The translations under genes and the position numbers were made by a program. From Prevotella sp. (GTDB lineage: Bacteria > Bacteroidota > Bacteroidia > Bacteroidales > Bacteroidaceae), in NCBI GenBank assembly GCA_017619375.1, contig JAFZSL010000045.1:124001-188000 (forward strand): a stretch of DNA of 64,000 bases. The letters are read 5' to 3'. Below the pieces are notes generated by a model. That model saw only the letters and a program-made list of their open reading frames with translations. It was not told where the DNA came from and searched no databases. Positions 8,653-17,037 of the stretch are shown here, piece by piece; within the stretch, counting starts at the first letter, position 1, and each line of letters opens with the position of its first letter.

Positions 8653-9831
8653 ATGAATAGGAAGAACGCTACCATATCGGTGCTGTTGATGGTCAGTTTG
8701 GGACATCTGTTGAACGACATGTTCCAAGCGGTCATACCTTCCATTTACCCGATGATCAAGGAAACGTTGGGCTTGAGCTTCATGCAGATAGGAGCCATCA
8801 CCTTGACCAATCAGGTCACATCGTCGCTTCTGCAGCCGGTGGTGGGCTATCTGTCCGACAAGCATCCTCGCCCCTATAGGTTGGTCATCGGCATGTGCTT
8901 CACGCTGACAGGATTGTTGCTGCTTTCTGTCGCCGACAGTTTCCCATTGGTGCTGCTGTCTGTAGCTTTTGTTGGCGTAGGCTCTTCGGTGCTTCATCCC
9001 GAGTCGTCGAAGGTGGCGCGGTTGGCATCCGGAGGGGCTAAAGGCATGGCGCAGTCCATATTTCAGATTGGAGGGAATGTTGGACGTGCACTCGGACCTG
9101 TGGCCGTTGCGCTGATAGTGGTTCCTCATGGACAAGGCAGCATACGTTGGTTTGCCGTCCTTGCATTGGTTGCCGTATGGGTGCTGGCAAGGATTGGACG
9201 ATGGTATAAGAGGCAGATAGAGCAATACGTTGGCGGCAAGTCCAAATTCGATATGGAGAATGATACCCATTTGACACGCCGCCAAGTCGTCGTTGCCTTG
9301 ATTGTGTTGTTGGTGCTGATGTTCTCCAAAGATTTCTACACCGCCAACATCCAAAACTACTTGACATTCTATATGATTGACAAGTTCGGACTGAGCGTCA
9401 CGGCTTCGCAATATGTGCTTTTCGCCTTCCTCGTATCCACAGCAGTAGGTCTGCTGGTTGGCGGAGAGGTGGGTGACCGCTATGGACGTAAGTATGTCAT
9501 CTGGGTGAGCTTCCTTGGTTCGTCTCCCTTCGCCCTTTTGCTGCCCTATTGCAACCTGACTTGGACCATCGTTCTTGTCATCCTTGTGGGCATGGTGATG
9601 TCGTCCGCCATGTCGGCCATCCTCGTTTATGGCACGGAACTGCTGCCTGGCAATGTCGGCATGATTTCTGGCGCCTTCTTTGGCTTGTCGTTCGGTCTTG
9701 GCGGTATCGGCTCCGCCCTCTTCGGTTGGCTGGCTGATATTTCCAGTATTCAGCATGTGTTCCAGTTGACGGCATTCCTGCCCCTGCTTGGAATAGTGAC
9801 CTATTTCCTGCCGAACATCAAGGACAGATAG
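8653..9831 (+). CDS. MFS transporter, fosmidomycin-resistance (Fsr) type
   Basis: 392 residues with twelve predicted membrane helices. The opening LLMVSLGHLLNDMFQAVIPSIYPMIK is typical of the Fsr subgroup, as are LLQPVVGYLSDKHPRP and the mirrored loop GGEVGDRYGRKYVIWVSFLG between helices 8 and 9. Fsr proteins export small toxic compounds using the proton gradient. The frame stays open upstream to 8248, but the extra 135 codons lack transporter character, so I use the ATG at 8653 just before MNRKNATISVLLMVS. An esterase gene follows 57 bp downstream. Confidence 0.88.
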   Translation: MNRKNATISVLLMVSLGHLLNDMFQAVIPSIYPMIKETLGLSFMQIGAITLTNQVTSSLLQPVVGYLSDKHPRPYRLVIGMCFTLTGLLLLSVADSFPLVLLSVAFVGVGSSVLHPESSKVARLASGGAKGMAQSIFQIGGNVGRALGPVAVALIVVPHGQGSIRWFAVLALVAVWVLARIGRWYKRQIEQYVGGKSKFDMENDTHLTRRQVVVALIVLLVLMFSKDFYTANIQNYLTFYMIDKFGLSVTASQYVLFAFLVSTAVGLLVGGEVGDRYGRKYVIWVSFLGSSPFALLLPYCNLTWTIVLVILVGMVMSSAMSAILVYGTELLPGNVGMISGAFFGLSFGLGGIGSALFGWLADISSIQHVFQLTAFLPLLGIVTYFLPNIKDR

Positions 9832-9888
9832 TTTTCTTGGCATTCGTTTGCAAAACTTGATTCATAATAACCACCAAATATTAGAAAG

Positions 9889-11016
9889 ATGCGAAAAATA
9901 CTGTTACTGTTGAGTGTGTTTTGCTGTATGACAGCAGGAGCACAGGAGTATGTTGTCCCCTCAACCAACATCAATGCAAAGGGATATCCCCATGTGTTGT
10001 CAGACAACAGCGTGGAATTCAAAATCCGTTCGAATGAGGACTTGAGTCAGATGAAGGTCTCGCTCGACCCCTCGTGCCGGTTTGAGAAACAGGAGGATGG
10101 CACATGGATGGCCCACACAAAGCCATTGGTGCCCGGTTTCCATTATTATTGGTTCAACCTGGGCGGGATGGAACTGTCCGACCCGGCCAGCAAAAGTTAT
10201 TTCGGTTGTGGTAGGATGACCAGCGCCATTGATATTCCAGAGGCTGGCTGCACTTTCTATGACATCAAGGATGTGCCACATGGCAAGGTCAGCATCGTCA
10301 CTTATTACTCGAAGGTGAGAAAAGCCAATGCCACGATGTATGTCTACACCCCTGCAGGATATTCCACTAACAGCAAGCGCTATCCCGTGCTTTACATACA
10401 GCATGGCGGGGGCGAAGATGAAACGGGGTGGACTCTTCAGGGCAAGACCAACTACATCCTTGACAACCTCATCGCAGAGGGCAAGGCAAAGGAGATGATT
10501 GTCGTGATGTCCAATGGCAACATCACTGTTCCTGGCACGGGCTTCGGCTATTCCATCGAGGGCATGAAAGGCTTTGAGGCCGAACTCACAGAGGTCATCA
10601 TTCCTTTTGTGGACCAGAACTTCCGAACCCTCGCCGACCCGCAGCATCGGGCGCTCTCCGGACTTTCCATGGGAGGCGGTCAATCCTTCTTCGTCGGACT
10701 GCAGCATACGGAACTCTTCAGTTATATCGGCGTGTTCAGCACCGGTGTCTTTGGCGGCATTCGTGAGACCAAGTCCTTCGATGCAGAGGCTGCCATGCCC
10801 GGCCTTCTCTCGCAACACGAGAAATACAACAAGGCGCTGAAACTGTTCTATATCTCTGTAGGCACCGACGACCCACGTTTGTCTTCCACCCAGAAAGCGG
10901 TGGCCGACATGAGGCAGGCGGGTTTGAACATCACCTTCAACTCGTTCCCCGGCGACCATGAGTGGCAGGTGTGGAGGAAGTCGCTCCATGACTTCGCGCA
11001 GAAATTGTTTCAATAA
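9889..11016 (+). CDS. Secreted CE1-type esterase (feruloyl/acetyl esterase-like)
   Basis: 375 residues with a signal peptide (FCCMTAGAQ). The N-terminal part (YPHVLSDNSVEFKIRSNED...) resembles the CBM48/E-set domain found before such esterases; from about residue 115 there is an esterase-D-like alpha/beta hydrolase. The nucleophile elbow GLSMGGGQS puts the serine near residue 259; GTDDPR and the late GDHEWQVWR supply plausible Asp and His. CE1 enzymes free ferulate or acetate from xylan side chains. A paralogue with the same design lies at 39466-40710. A terminator follows. Confidence 0.85.
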   Translation: MRKILLLLSVFCCMTAGAQEYVVPSTNINAKGYPHVLSDNSVEFKIRSNEDLSQMKVSLDPSCRFEKQEDGTWMAHTKPLVPGFHYYWFNLGGMELSDPASKSYFGCGRMTSAIDIPEAGCTFYDIKDVPHGKVSIVTYYSKVRKANATMYVYTPAGYSTNSKRYPVLYIQHGGGEDETGWTLQGKTNYILDNLIAEGKAKEMIVVMSNGNITVPGTGFGYSIEGMKGFEAELTEVIIPFVDQNFRTLADPQHRALSGLSMGGGQSFFVGLQHTELFSYIGVFSTGVFGGIRETKSFDAEAAMPGLLSQHEKYNKALKLFYISVGTDDPRLSSTQKAVADMRQAGLNITFNSFPGDHEWQVWRKSLHDFAQKLFQ

Positions 11017-11085
11017 AGGCTGTCACGTCTATTCTTTTGAATCCACATCTGGTACATCGGAATAGAGGTGTTCCCAATGCATTCG

Positions 11086-11119
11086 AAGGGGTGGCAGAAC
11101 GACTCTGCCGCCCCCTTTT
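11086..11119 (+). terminator. Terminator after the CE1 esterase
   Basis: AAGGGGTGGCAGA and TCTGCCGCCCC pair around a 5-base loop and run into TTTT at 11116-11119. Confidence 0.75.
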
Positions 11120-11171
11120 AATTCATGATGATGTAGCCACTTTCCTTTACGATTTTGTTGTGCTGACCTGA

Positions 11172-11195
11172 TACCAGTTGATAGAACAACTGGTA
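11172..11195. repeat. Perfect 9-bp inverted repeat
   Basis: TACCAGTTG and CAACTGGTA flank a 6-base loop just beyond the stop codon of the minus-strand lipoprotein gene. There is no clear T-run, so a weak terminator or mRNA-end hairpin is the likely role. Confidence 0.45.
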
Positions 11196-11199
11196 GGCG

Positions 11200-11694
11200 T
11201 CACTTCACCTTTTTGAAATTCAGCACCTTGTCTGAACCAACGGGAAGCCAAGTCATACTCTTGGTTGAAATGCGCTGTATTTCATATTCTTGCATACCAT
11301 CGTGTTGTGCATTGAAGATGAGCAACCTACGGTTGTCGCCTGTTATCGTATAATTGCACAGGATGGTCGTATCGCCGGCAAAAACGTCATATGCGTGAAT
11401 GGTGCAGTCGCCACTTGTAAAGGGGACGCCGGGAGTAAAAGTGTACTGCACATAACCCTCTGCGACAACTCCTGTGTCATACACCTGCTGCCACGTGCCC
11501 GTAAGCAGGCCTGTCTGCAACTCTTCATCATCGTTGCTGCAAGAGGCAAGGAAAACGGCAGAAAGCATCACAAAGGCGATGGAATATATAGCTGTCTTCC
11601 GCCCTTTTGCAAATACGTTTGATGTTCTCTCGTCAAATCGCGTTCTACTCCAATTCTTCATAGTTTTCATTTTCGTTTTGTTTTTTGTTTTCAT
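11200..11694 (-). CDS. Lipoprotein with lipocalin-like body
   Basis: 164 residues from the ATG at 11694; starts at 11670 and 11661 also precede the signal sequence. The hydrophobic stretch IYSIAFVMLSAVFLASC ends in a lipobox, so Cys is lipidated and the protein sits in a membrane facing out. The mature part begins SNDDEELQTGLLTGTWQQVYD, and the GTW motif with short beta strands ending in LNFKKVK is typical of small Bacteroidota lipocalin-like proteins. Its ligand is unknown. It is divergent from the next secreted protein and ends at a hairpin. Confidence 0.7.
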   Translation of the reverse strand: MKTKNKTKMKTMKNWSRTRFDERTSNVFAKGRKTAIYSIAFVMLSAVFLASCSNDDEELQTGLLTGTWQQVYDTGVVAEGYVQYTFTPGVPFTSGDCTIHAYDVFAGDTTILCNYTITGDNRRLLIFNAQHDGMQEYEIQRISTKSMTWLPVGSDKVLNFKKVK

Positions 11695-11818
11695 TTGATA
11701 TAATACCAAAATCAGGAATTCTTGTATCACCAAGTGCAATTTTTTTCTTGGATGAAGATAAATATCAGTAGGGGTTGTTTTTCTACTGCTAAATAATGGA
11801 ATTTTCATCAAAATGTAT

Positions 11819-11826
11819 TATATTTG
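11819..11826 (+). promoter_or_regulatory. -7 element before the plus-strand secreted gene
   Basis: TATATTTG lies 92 bp upstream of the start codon at 11919. No TTTG at the expected distance. Confidence 0.45.
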
Positions 11827-11918
11827 TGGCGAAAACGATTAGATTAGCCAATTTGGAAAATGAAATATCTTCAAAATGAGTATTGGGGTAATTTTGATGT
11901 CAATTTAATAATTTTATC

Positions 11919-12842
11919 ATGAAAAGAATTGTTTTATCAGCCGTGTTGTTGACGGCAGCGTTTTCTGCCCAGGCGCAGAATTACACGCTTGACGGTGTTG
12001 AATACAAAACCGAAACAATACCTGTTGTAGTGTCCAACTTCAACGGACAAACGCTCTCTGTCGCCCCTAAAGGGAAGAACAAGACCGTAACTCTAATAAG
12101 GACCAAATTCTCAACTCCTTTGGATGATTACAACGCACTGGCGCTGCCAGAACTGAAAGTCGGAAACATCATAGGGCACCCGACTCTCGGTTGGGACGAC
12201 ACAGACTACCGCATACCCGACATCGTGCCTGAGGTATACGACAACGAATGGGTTCTGAACGATGTCTTCTACGACGGCGACTATCCCGTGGCAACTTATG
12301 GAAGGGCACCGAAAACAGAACTCCTGCCGTGGGGACAATCGGAGAAGGACATCTCACGGCGAGGCCGAGACCCGCACCTGATCATGCTCGTCGACCCCTC
12401 GAAAGAGGTGAAGAAAGTGTATAACACATCTTCGATGACTTTCCCACCCAAAAACCGTGCTGCCGATATCGACAGGCAATCGGTCAACTGGGCTGTCGTG
12501 AAGGATGGCATACTATACTTCAGCATTTCTGGTTTGATGGGTTTTGACAAAGGGCAAAATGCGTATGTTGTAGCTATCGACATCGCCACAGATAAGACAT
12601 TATGGGTCAGCAAACCAAATACCTGCAACTCTGACAACTTCCTGGTCATTGACAATTCCATCGTCTGTGGATTCGGTGACTCAGGTAAACCTGATTTTAT
12701 TAACGTCTTGAATAGGTTTACGGGTGTCCAGAAGCAACAGCTTTGGGTGGCTAATGCACCTCATTGGTTGGCTCTCGGCAGCGACGGCATGCTCTATGTT
12801 TCTCTTTATGACACGCATGTGGCCTTTAAGGTAAGTCGGTGA
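11919..12842 (+). CDS. Secreted protein, possible beta-propeller fragment
   Basis: 307 residues with a signal peptide (LTAAFSAQAQ, mature start near residue 20). The C-terminal half has propeller-like phrases (VAIDIATDKTLWVSKP, GSDGMLYVSLYDTHVAFKV) resembling PQQ-type repeats, while the N-terminal half (YTLDGVEYKTETIPVVVSN) looks like a beta-sandwich. I do not recognise a defined family. A second secreted gene starts 63 bp downstream; both may be co-expressed. Confidence 0.65.
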   Translation: MKRIVLSAVLLTAAFSAQAQNYTLDGVEYKTETIPVVVSNFNGQTLSVAPKGKNKTVTLIRTKFSTPLDDYNALALPELKVGNIIGHPTLGWDDTDYRIPDIVPEVYDNEWVLNDVFYDGDYPVATYGRAPKTELLPWGQSEKDISRRGRDPHLIMLVDPSKEVKKVYNTSSMTFPPKNRAADIDRQSVNWAVVKDGILYFSISGLMGFDKGQNAYVVAIDIATDKTLWVSKPNTCNSDNFLVIDNSIVCGFGDSGKPDFINVLNRFTGVQKQQLWVANAPHWLALGSDGMLYVSLYDTHVAFKVSR

Positions 12843-12905
12843 TGCTGGAAAATGCGAAACTCATTTGAAACACTGAAAGTTATCGAACCTCATTGAAAAT
12901 ATGAA

Positions 12906-13610
12906 ATGAAAAGATTGTTAAGTATGATGATAGGGATGTTGTTATCAATGTCAGGCTTGACGGCTGACGCCCAAGACAAACAGACGACGTTCACTTATGG
13001 GACTCATACTTATACCATGGTCGGGACGCTCAATGCCGAGACATATGACGGCAATGCCACGGGCATGGTGACCTTCACGCATATACCCGCCGATTTTGCC
13101 GAGTTTGAAGCCGTGTACACACAGTTTTTGGGCATGACACCTCATGGTGCCGCAGCCATGATGCCCATGGCCATGGAACTGTATCGGCGCGACAGGGAAA
13201 TAGGCCTTCAATGCCTGAAACTGCTGTGCTACCCCTCAAATGTCAACTCCGTCACTTCCATCCTCAACACCAAATTCGGACCGACAAAGTTTGCTCCGTC
13301 CAACGACCCTTACCTTCAGCCCTATCTGCCTGCAGCAGTGCTCAAGGGAGCCACACCAGATAATGGTTATACCCCTCAACGACCTTACACCGTGGAGATG
13401 AGGGCCAGCGTCAACAAACATCAGGATTTGCAATTCGCAGGTAGTGGACGTGTGGTCTATCTCTATGTGATGGGCAAGGGATGGGATACTGAGCAGCGAC
13501 AGGTGGAGGTCATCCAGCAGCCTGGCAGTCTGCTTTGTCAAGTATTCAACTGTCCTTCGCTTTACACCCAGTGCAAGCAGATCAAGGGTCAATGGAAAGG
13601 ATTGGAGTAA
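12906..13610 (+). CDS. Secreted protein of unknown function
   Basis: 234 residues. A signal peptide (MKRLLSMMIGMLLSMSGLTADAQ) is followed by a soluble region that is rich in Met and Pro in its middle (MTPHGAAAMMPMAMELYRRDREIG) and contains ITxILN-like and PYLQPYLPAAVL blocks, then a basic C-terminus. I cannot name a family. It follows the previous secreted gene in the same direction. Confidence 0.65.
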   Translation: MKRLLSMMIGMLLSMSGLTADAQDKQTTFTYGTHTYTMVGTLNAETYDGNATGMVTFTHIPADFAEFEAVYTQFLGMTPHGAAAMMPMAMELYRRDREIGLQCLKLLCYPSNVNSVTSILNTKFGPTKFAPSNDPYLQPYLPAAVLKGATPDNGYTPQRPYTVEMRASVNKHQDLQFAGSGRVVYLYVMGKGWDTEQRQVEVIQQPGSLLCQVFNCPSLYTQCKQIKGQWKGLE

Positions 13611-13659
13611 CTGTCATCAGACTTGTCTGATAACTGACTTGTTGTAACGCTGAAAGGAT

Positions 13660-13690
13660 AGGGAAATCCCCCTGGCTGATAGGGATTCCC
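13660..13690 (+). terminator. Possible terminator after 12906-13610
   Basis: GGGAAATCCC and GGGATTCCC can pair with a small bulge; T-rich DNA follows only after several bases. A weak candidate. Confidence 0.35.
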
Positions 13691-13715
13691 CCATCTTTTG
13701 TTGTGTTTTTTTTCT

Positions 13716-13723
13716 TAACTTTG
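13716..13723 (+). promoter_or_regulatory. -7 element before the BspA-like gene
   Basis: TAACTTTG is a perfect -7 match about 110 bp upstream of the start; a TTTG at 13697-13700 is only 15 bp away, closer than usual. Confidence 0.5.
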
Positions 13724-13832
13724 CACTATGGTCCAGAGTCGGACAGTTTAGCCTTGGTGATGGGCCTTCTTTCCTTTTGGGCTAAAGGAAAGTGAAGTCA
13801 ACTTTTGCAATATCAATCAACACAATATCGAT

Positions 13833-14627
13833 ATGAAAAGACTTTTTACTATGATGGCTATGGCATGCTTGGTTGCTTTTGCCTCTGCCCAGAACATGAA
13901 ACTCCATGTGAGTACGCCTGGTTCCTTGTGCACGCTTGTGGGGAACAATCAGAATGTGGAAAAACTGATTCTGACCGGCACCATCGACGACAGTGACTTG
14001 AGGTTCATCCGCTCTCTTCCCAATCTTCAAAAAATCGACCTTTATAAACTTTCTAACAAGCAACTTGGCGACTCGGCCTTCTATGGTATGAAAACTTTGC
14101 AGTATGCGCGTCTGCCCAAGAAACTTGTGCAACTGGGACGGTCTGCTTTCGAAGGATGTGTCAATCTTTCCAACATTCAGTTCTCCAATTATATGGCGGC
14201 CATTCCTGAGCAGATGTTGAAAGATTGTGTCTCTTTGGACAAAATCAATGTCTACAACAGCCATATCCAAAGCATTGAGAAAGGTGCTTTCATGAATTCC
14301 GGCGTGCGTATCATTCCGCTCCCACAGGAACTTAGGACGATAGAGATGACTGCTTTTGCCAACTGCAGTCGTCTTGAGATGATACGCATTCCACAATGGG
14401 TGACGGAGATTGGTGCGTTGGCTTTCGCCAATTGCAAGATGTTACGCTCTGTTGTCGTGCGTACGGAAAATCCTCCTGCTTGTGCTCCTGACGCTTTTGA
14501 TGGATTGTCGAAATGCACGCTGACAGTCAATCATCCCGAACAGTACAGGAACCGTTTACCATGGAACAAAATCGACTTGGATTTCAATGAATACAATGGT
14601 AACGAACTGAAAACCGTCAGGAAATAA
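13833..14627 (+). CDS. Secreted BspA-like leucine-rich repeat protein
   Basis: 264 residues with a signal peptide (MACLVAFASAQ). Repeats of the treponemal/BspA LRR_5 type follow: LGDSAFYGMKTLQYARLP, LGRSAFEGCVNLSNIQF, IEKGAFMNSGVRIIPLP, TIEMTAFANCSRLEMIRIP, IGALAFANCKMLRSVVV, each with the 'AF..C..L' core. BspA-type proteins on the surface of Bacteroidota bind host or partner-cell proteins. There is no long C-terminal domain or sorting tail, so it may be periplasmic or surface-attached through another protein. Confidence 0.85.
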   Translation: MKRLFTMMAMACLVAFASAQNMKLHVSTPGSLCTLVGNNQNVEKLILTGTIDDSDLRFIRSLPNLQKIDLYKLSNKQLGDSAFYGMKTLQYARLPKKLVQLGRSAFEGCVNLSNIQFSNYMAAIPEQMLKDCVSLDKINVYNSHIQSIEKGAFMNSGVRIIPLPQELRTIEMTAFANCSRLEMIRIPQWVTEIGALAFANCKMLRSVVVRTENPPACAPDAFDGLSKCTLTVNHPEQYRNRLPWNKIDLDFNEYNGNELKTVRK

Positions 14628-14657
14628 TCACGTTCGAAATATTCTTTTCTATGATGA

Positions 14658-14708
14658 AATCGAGTAGGAGGTAAACACCTATGATTAGTGCTTGCCTCCT
14701 ACTCGATT
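14658..14708. repeat. Long inverted repeat (14-bp perfect outer stem)
   Basis: AATCGAGTAGGAGG and CCTCCTACTCGATT are perfectly complementary, and the stem continues inward with one mismatch. It lies between a plus-strand gene and a minus-strand gene end. No T-run follows on the plus strand; it may terminate transcription or act as an RNA end-stabilising hairpin. Confidence 0.6.
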
Positions 14709-14896
14709 AATAGTATTATGTTGTTCCCCTATCATCATATCCCGAATGATCGAATTTGAGAATTATTATGAAAAACTGTCGCTATGGTGGCAAGGATTCT
14801 ATTATTCGATAATTAGGGATGCAAAGAACACGTGATATTGGACACACTATTTCCGAACCATCTAAAGATATGAGCCATCGATGACCATAAGTTATC

Positions 14897-15445
14897 TTAT
14901 TCAAAAAAGAAAAGGTTGTTGTAATTGTATTGTGTCAGTTCGGATTTCACGTCATCCAGTTCCTTCATCTTTGCAGGTGTGGCCTTGAGACCATATAGAT
15001 TGATGCAGTCACGCAGCCGAGAGGCAAACTTGACCATTTCGCGGTCTAACTCCTCTTTGGTGGTCGTGACATGCTCTTCAATAGCCTCCTTCAGTTCGGA
15101 GATGATCATTCCCGAGAAGAGTCCGTGGAGCTTATAGTCAATGGCAAACTTGTTTGCATGGCACCATATGCCGATGCATGTCTTGTCGCGAAGGAATTGT
15201 ACATGGCTGCTGCCGACTATTAATCGCTCAAAGTCGATGCCGTCTTTGCAGGGTATGGCAAACAAACCTCTCCCGTCGCCATGACCAAGCATCATGATGG
15301 TGTCGTCGTCACGGATGGCACGGATGACATTCATGTTGGTGTGTTTCTCAGTGACATGTTTTTTTATGTCATCACGCTGGTTGTAAATCAGCGAGAGAAA
15401 TTGTGTTGTGGGGTCATAGGGATGTATGATTGTCATATATGGCAA
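14897..15445 (-). CDS. Possible caspase-like (clan CD) protein
   Basis: 182 residues, no signal peptide. The sequence shows TIMMLGHGDGRGLF with H55 and, 40 residues later, TCIGIWCHANKF with C95. A hydrophobic strand ending in HG followed by a second hydrophobic strand ending in the catalytic Cys is the hallmark of clan CD peptidases (caspase, CHAT, gingipain folds). The C-terminal part is helical (KEELDREMVKFASRLRDC, then KMKELDDVKSELTQ). The length is short for a protease, so this could be a minimal or non-proteolytic CHAT-like fold. Starts at 15445 or 15436 are both possible. No partner gene is obvious. The family call is inference; the gene itself looks real. Confidence 0.6.
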   Translation of the reverse strand: MPYMTIIHPYDPTTQFLSLIYNQRDDIKKHVTEKHTNMNVIRAIRDDDTIMMLGHGDGRGLFAIPCKDGIDFERLIVGSSHVQFLRDKTCIGIWCHANKFAIDYKLHGLFSGMIISELKEAIEEHVTTTKEELDREMVKFASRLRDCINLYGLKATPAKMKELDDVKSELTQYNYNNLFFFE

Positions 15446-16020
15446 TTTGTTATGTTTTTTACTCTTCCTTTGCGAATGATGTCGGATTTAGCCAATCATC
15501 CTGCTGTGAAAGCAGGACGTGGGATGCCTTCTCACATTAGTAATATTGGAAACCGAGCATCAATCTGTCATTTTGGGTATAGGTTTTTACTAAACTACAA
15601 CAAAGCCAACTTGCAAGACCCCCTGATATAATAGCAGAATCTCTCTATGCAAGAGGACGCTATCTCGTTGGTAAAGAGGATGCGGCTGGATATTGGTGGC
15701 AACAAGCCTATCAAGATGCTATTGGGGCTTCATATGGGACTTGTAGGTGTCTTAGTTCACGCGAAATGATAGATTCAATGGATTCCAACGTTCTTATTAT
15801 TATGGTATATGCAATTAATATGGTGCACGTTTAAACTCAGTATTTCCTTATGTATGATTCGACATGACCAATAGAAACATTTCGATGGGAATCACATCTA
15901 TGATAGGCAATCATTAACCAAACACAAAATAGTATTCAACGATGTCAAGCAACATGTTCCATAAGATGATGATCAGCTCTATGCATTTTTTGTAGGGTAT
16001 TACCATTATCATCTACAACA
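15446..16020. other. 575-bp region without an intact gene
   Basis: It contains a small hairpin (TCCTGCT/AGCAGGA at 15499-15517) and an open but start-less stretch at 15583-15834 that may be the remnant of a gene. I see no clear promoter for the gene at 16021. Confidence 0.45.
15583..15834 (+). pseudogene. Possible gene remnant
   Basis: An 83-codon open stretch with no plausible start. It contains protein-like text such as AESLYARGRYLVGKEDAAG then YWWQQAYQDAIGASYG. The composition looks coding, but upstream frames are broken by stops, so it may be the 3' end of a decayed gene. Confidence 0.3.
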
Positions 16021-16866
16021 ATGAAGAGAAAAGAAAAGAAACTAAAGTCAAAATTCGGCAAATCCTACAGGTTTCACTGGGTGGAGAGTCGTCCATGGCT
16101 TATGAAGTATGACCGCAAGTATGTGGCCCGTCACTCTTATGGTGCAAGGCATCTTCCTTTTTCACGAGGCAATGTCGGTGATTTGCATGCTAGCTTCTTC
16201 ATGTGGAAAATGAGAGATTACATCGAAAGATTTCTCCTAAAGCATGTGGGAATGGATGTCGACAAGGTATTCCATCTGTTCAGCAGGATGGGCTGGAGAA
16301 ACTCCAACGACATGTATGAAATGTGGAGTCTCTATGTTGCTCCTTGTTACAATAGCCATGAGGGGTTGTTCTATGTCTCTGAGGACAACGCCTTGAATGC
16401 CTATTCAAATGGTGATGATGCCAGTGAAGAGTCCGAACAATCGGAACAGCCCGAAGGGTCCGAAGTGATACGACCCTTTGGGGAAATCAACAACAGCCAA
16501 ATGCTTCATAATTCCTTGGTCAAGGTTCCTGGGGTCTGGTGCTGCAGGCGTTGGCTCAGGAATGGTGTGTATATTGACAGAATGGGCAAGTTTTATGTGA
16601 AGTATGAAGGTCGGGTCCTTCTCTGCAATGTCTATCACATCGTCTGCCGTGACAGGCGGCTCTTGAGACTGGCCTACGAGGGCTATTGTAATGTGACTAT
16701 ACTCGGCGTCAATCGCAAGAAACGCATATTTCACCACTTTTTATGGTATGGTGCGAATGAAAATCTGGAGGACATGAAAAATCCCTATGGGTTTGTCTGT
16801 TGGAAATGGTTTCATGACCTACACCCCATGATCAATATTAGTGAAGTCCGCTGTCAGTTGAAATAA
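16021..16866 (+). CDS. Orphan protein of unknown function
   Basis: 281 residues, basic at the start (MKRKEKKLKSKFGKSYRFHW), unusually rich in Trp, Tyr and Arg, with an acidic Ser/Glu-rich linker near residue 135-150 (SEESEQSEQPEGSE) that separates two globular parts. No signal peptide or membrane segment. I do not recognise it. Base composition is similar to nearby accessory genes. It is followed by a strong hairpin terminator shared with the convergent PARG gene. Confidence 0.6.
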   Translation: MKRKEKKLKSKFGKSYRFHWVESRPWLMKYDRKYVARHSYGARHLPFSRGNVGDLHASFFMWKMRDYIERFLLKHVGMDVDKVFHLFSRMGWRNSNDMYEMWSLYVAPCYNSHEGLFYVSEDNALNAYSNGDDASEESEQSEQPEGSEVIRPFGEINNSQMLHNSLVKVPGVWCCRRWLRNGVYIDRMGKFYVKYEGRVLLCNVYHIVCRDRRLLRLAYEGYCNVTILGVNRKKRIFHHFLWYGANENLEDMKNPYGFVCWKWFHDLHPMINISEVRCQLK

Positions 16867-16876
16867 GTAATTAAAC

Positions 16877-16945
16877 GAACACGAAATAGCCGAAAGAAAT
16901 TAATATTTGCATATCGATTGTTTCGGTTATTTCGTGTTCTTTTTT
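16877..16945. terminator. Strong bidirectional terminator
   Basis: A 19-base arm (16877-16895) pairs with 16921-16939 with a single G-U, and six T residues follow on the plus strand. It separates the plus-strand orphan gene from the end of the minus-strand ADP-ribose island. Confidence 0.85.
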
Positions 16946-17037
16946 CATCGTGCCTCTCCCAAACTACTCCATAAGGAACCATGGAATGATGATATGAACG
17001 AAAGCAGCAACTGGGATGAAAAATATCCTTCTTGGTA

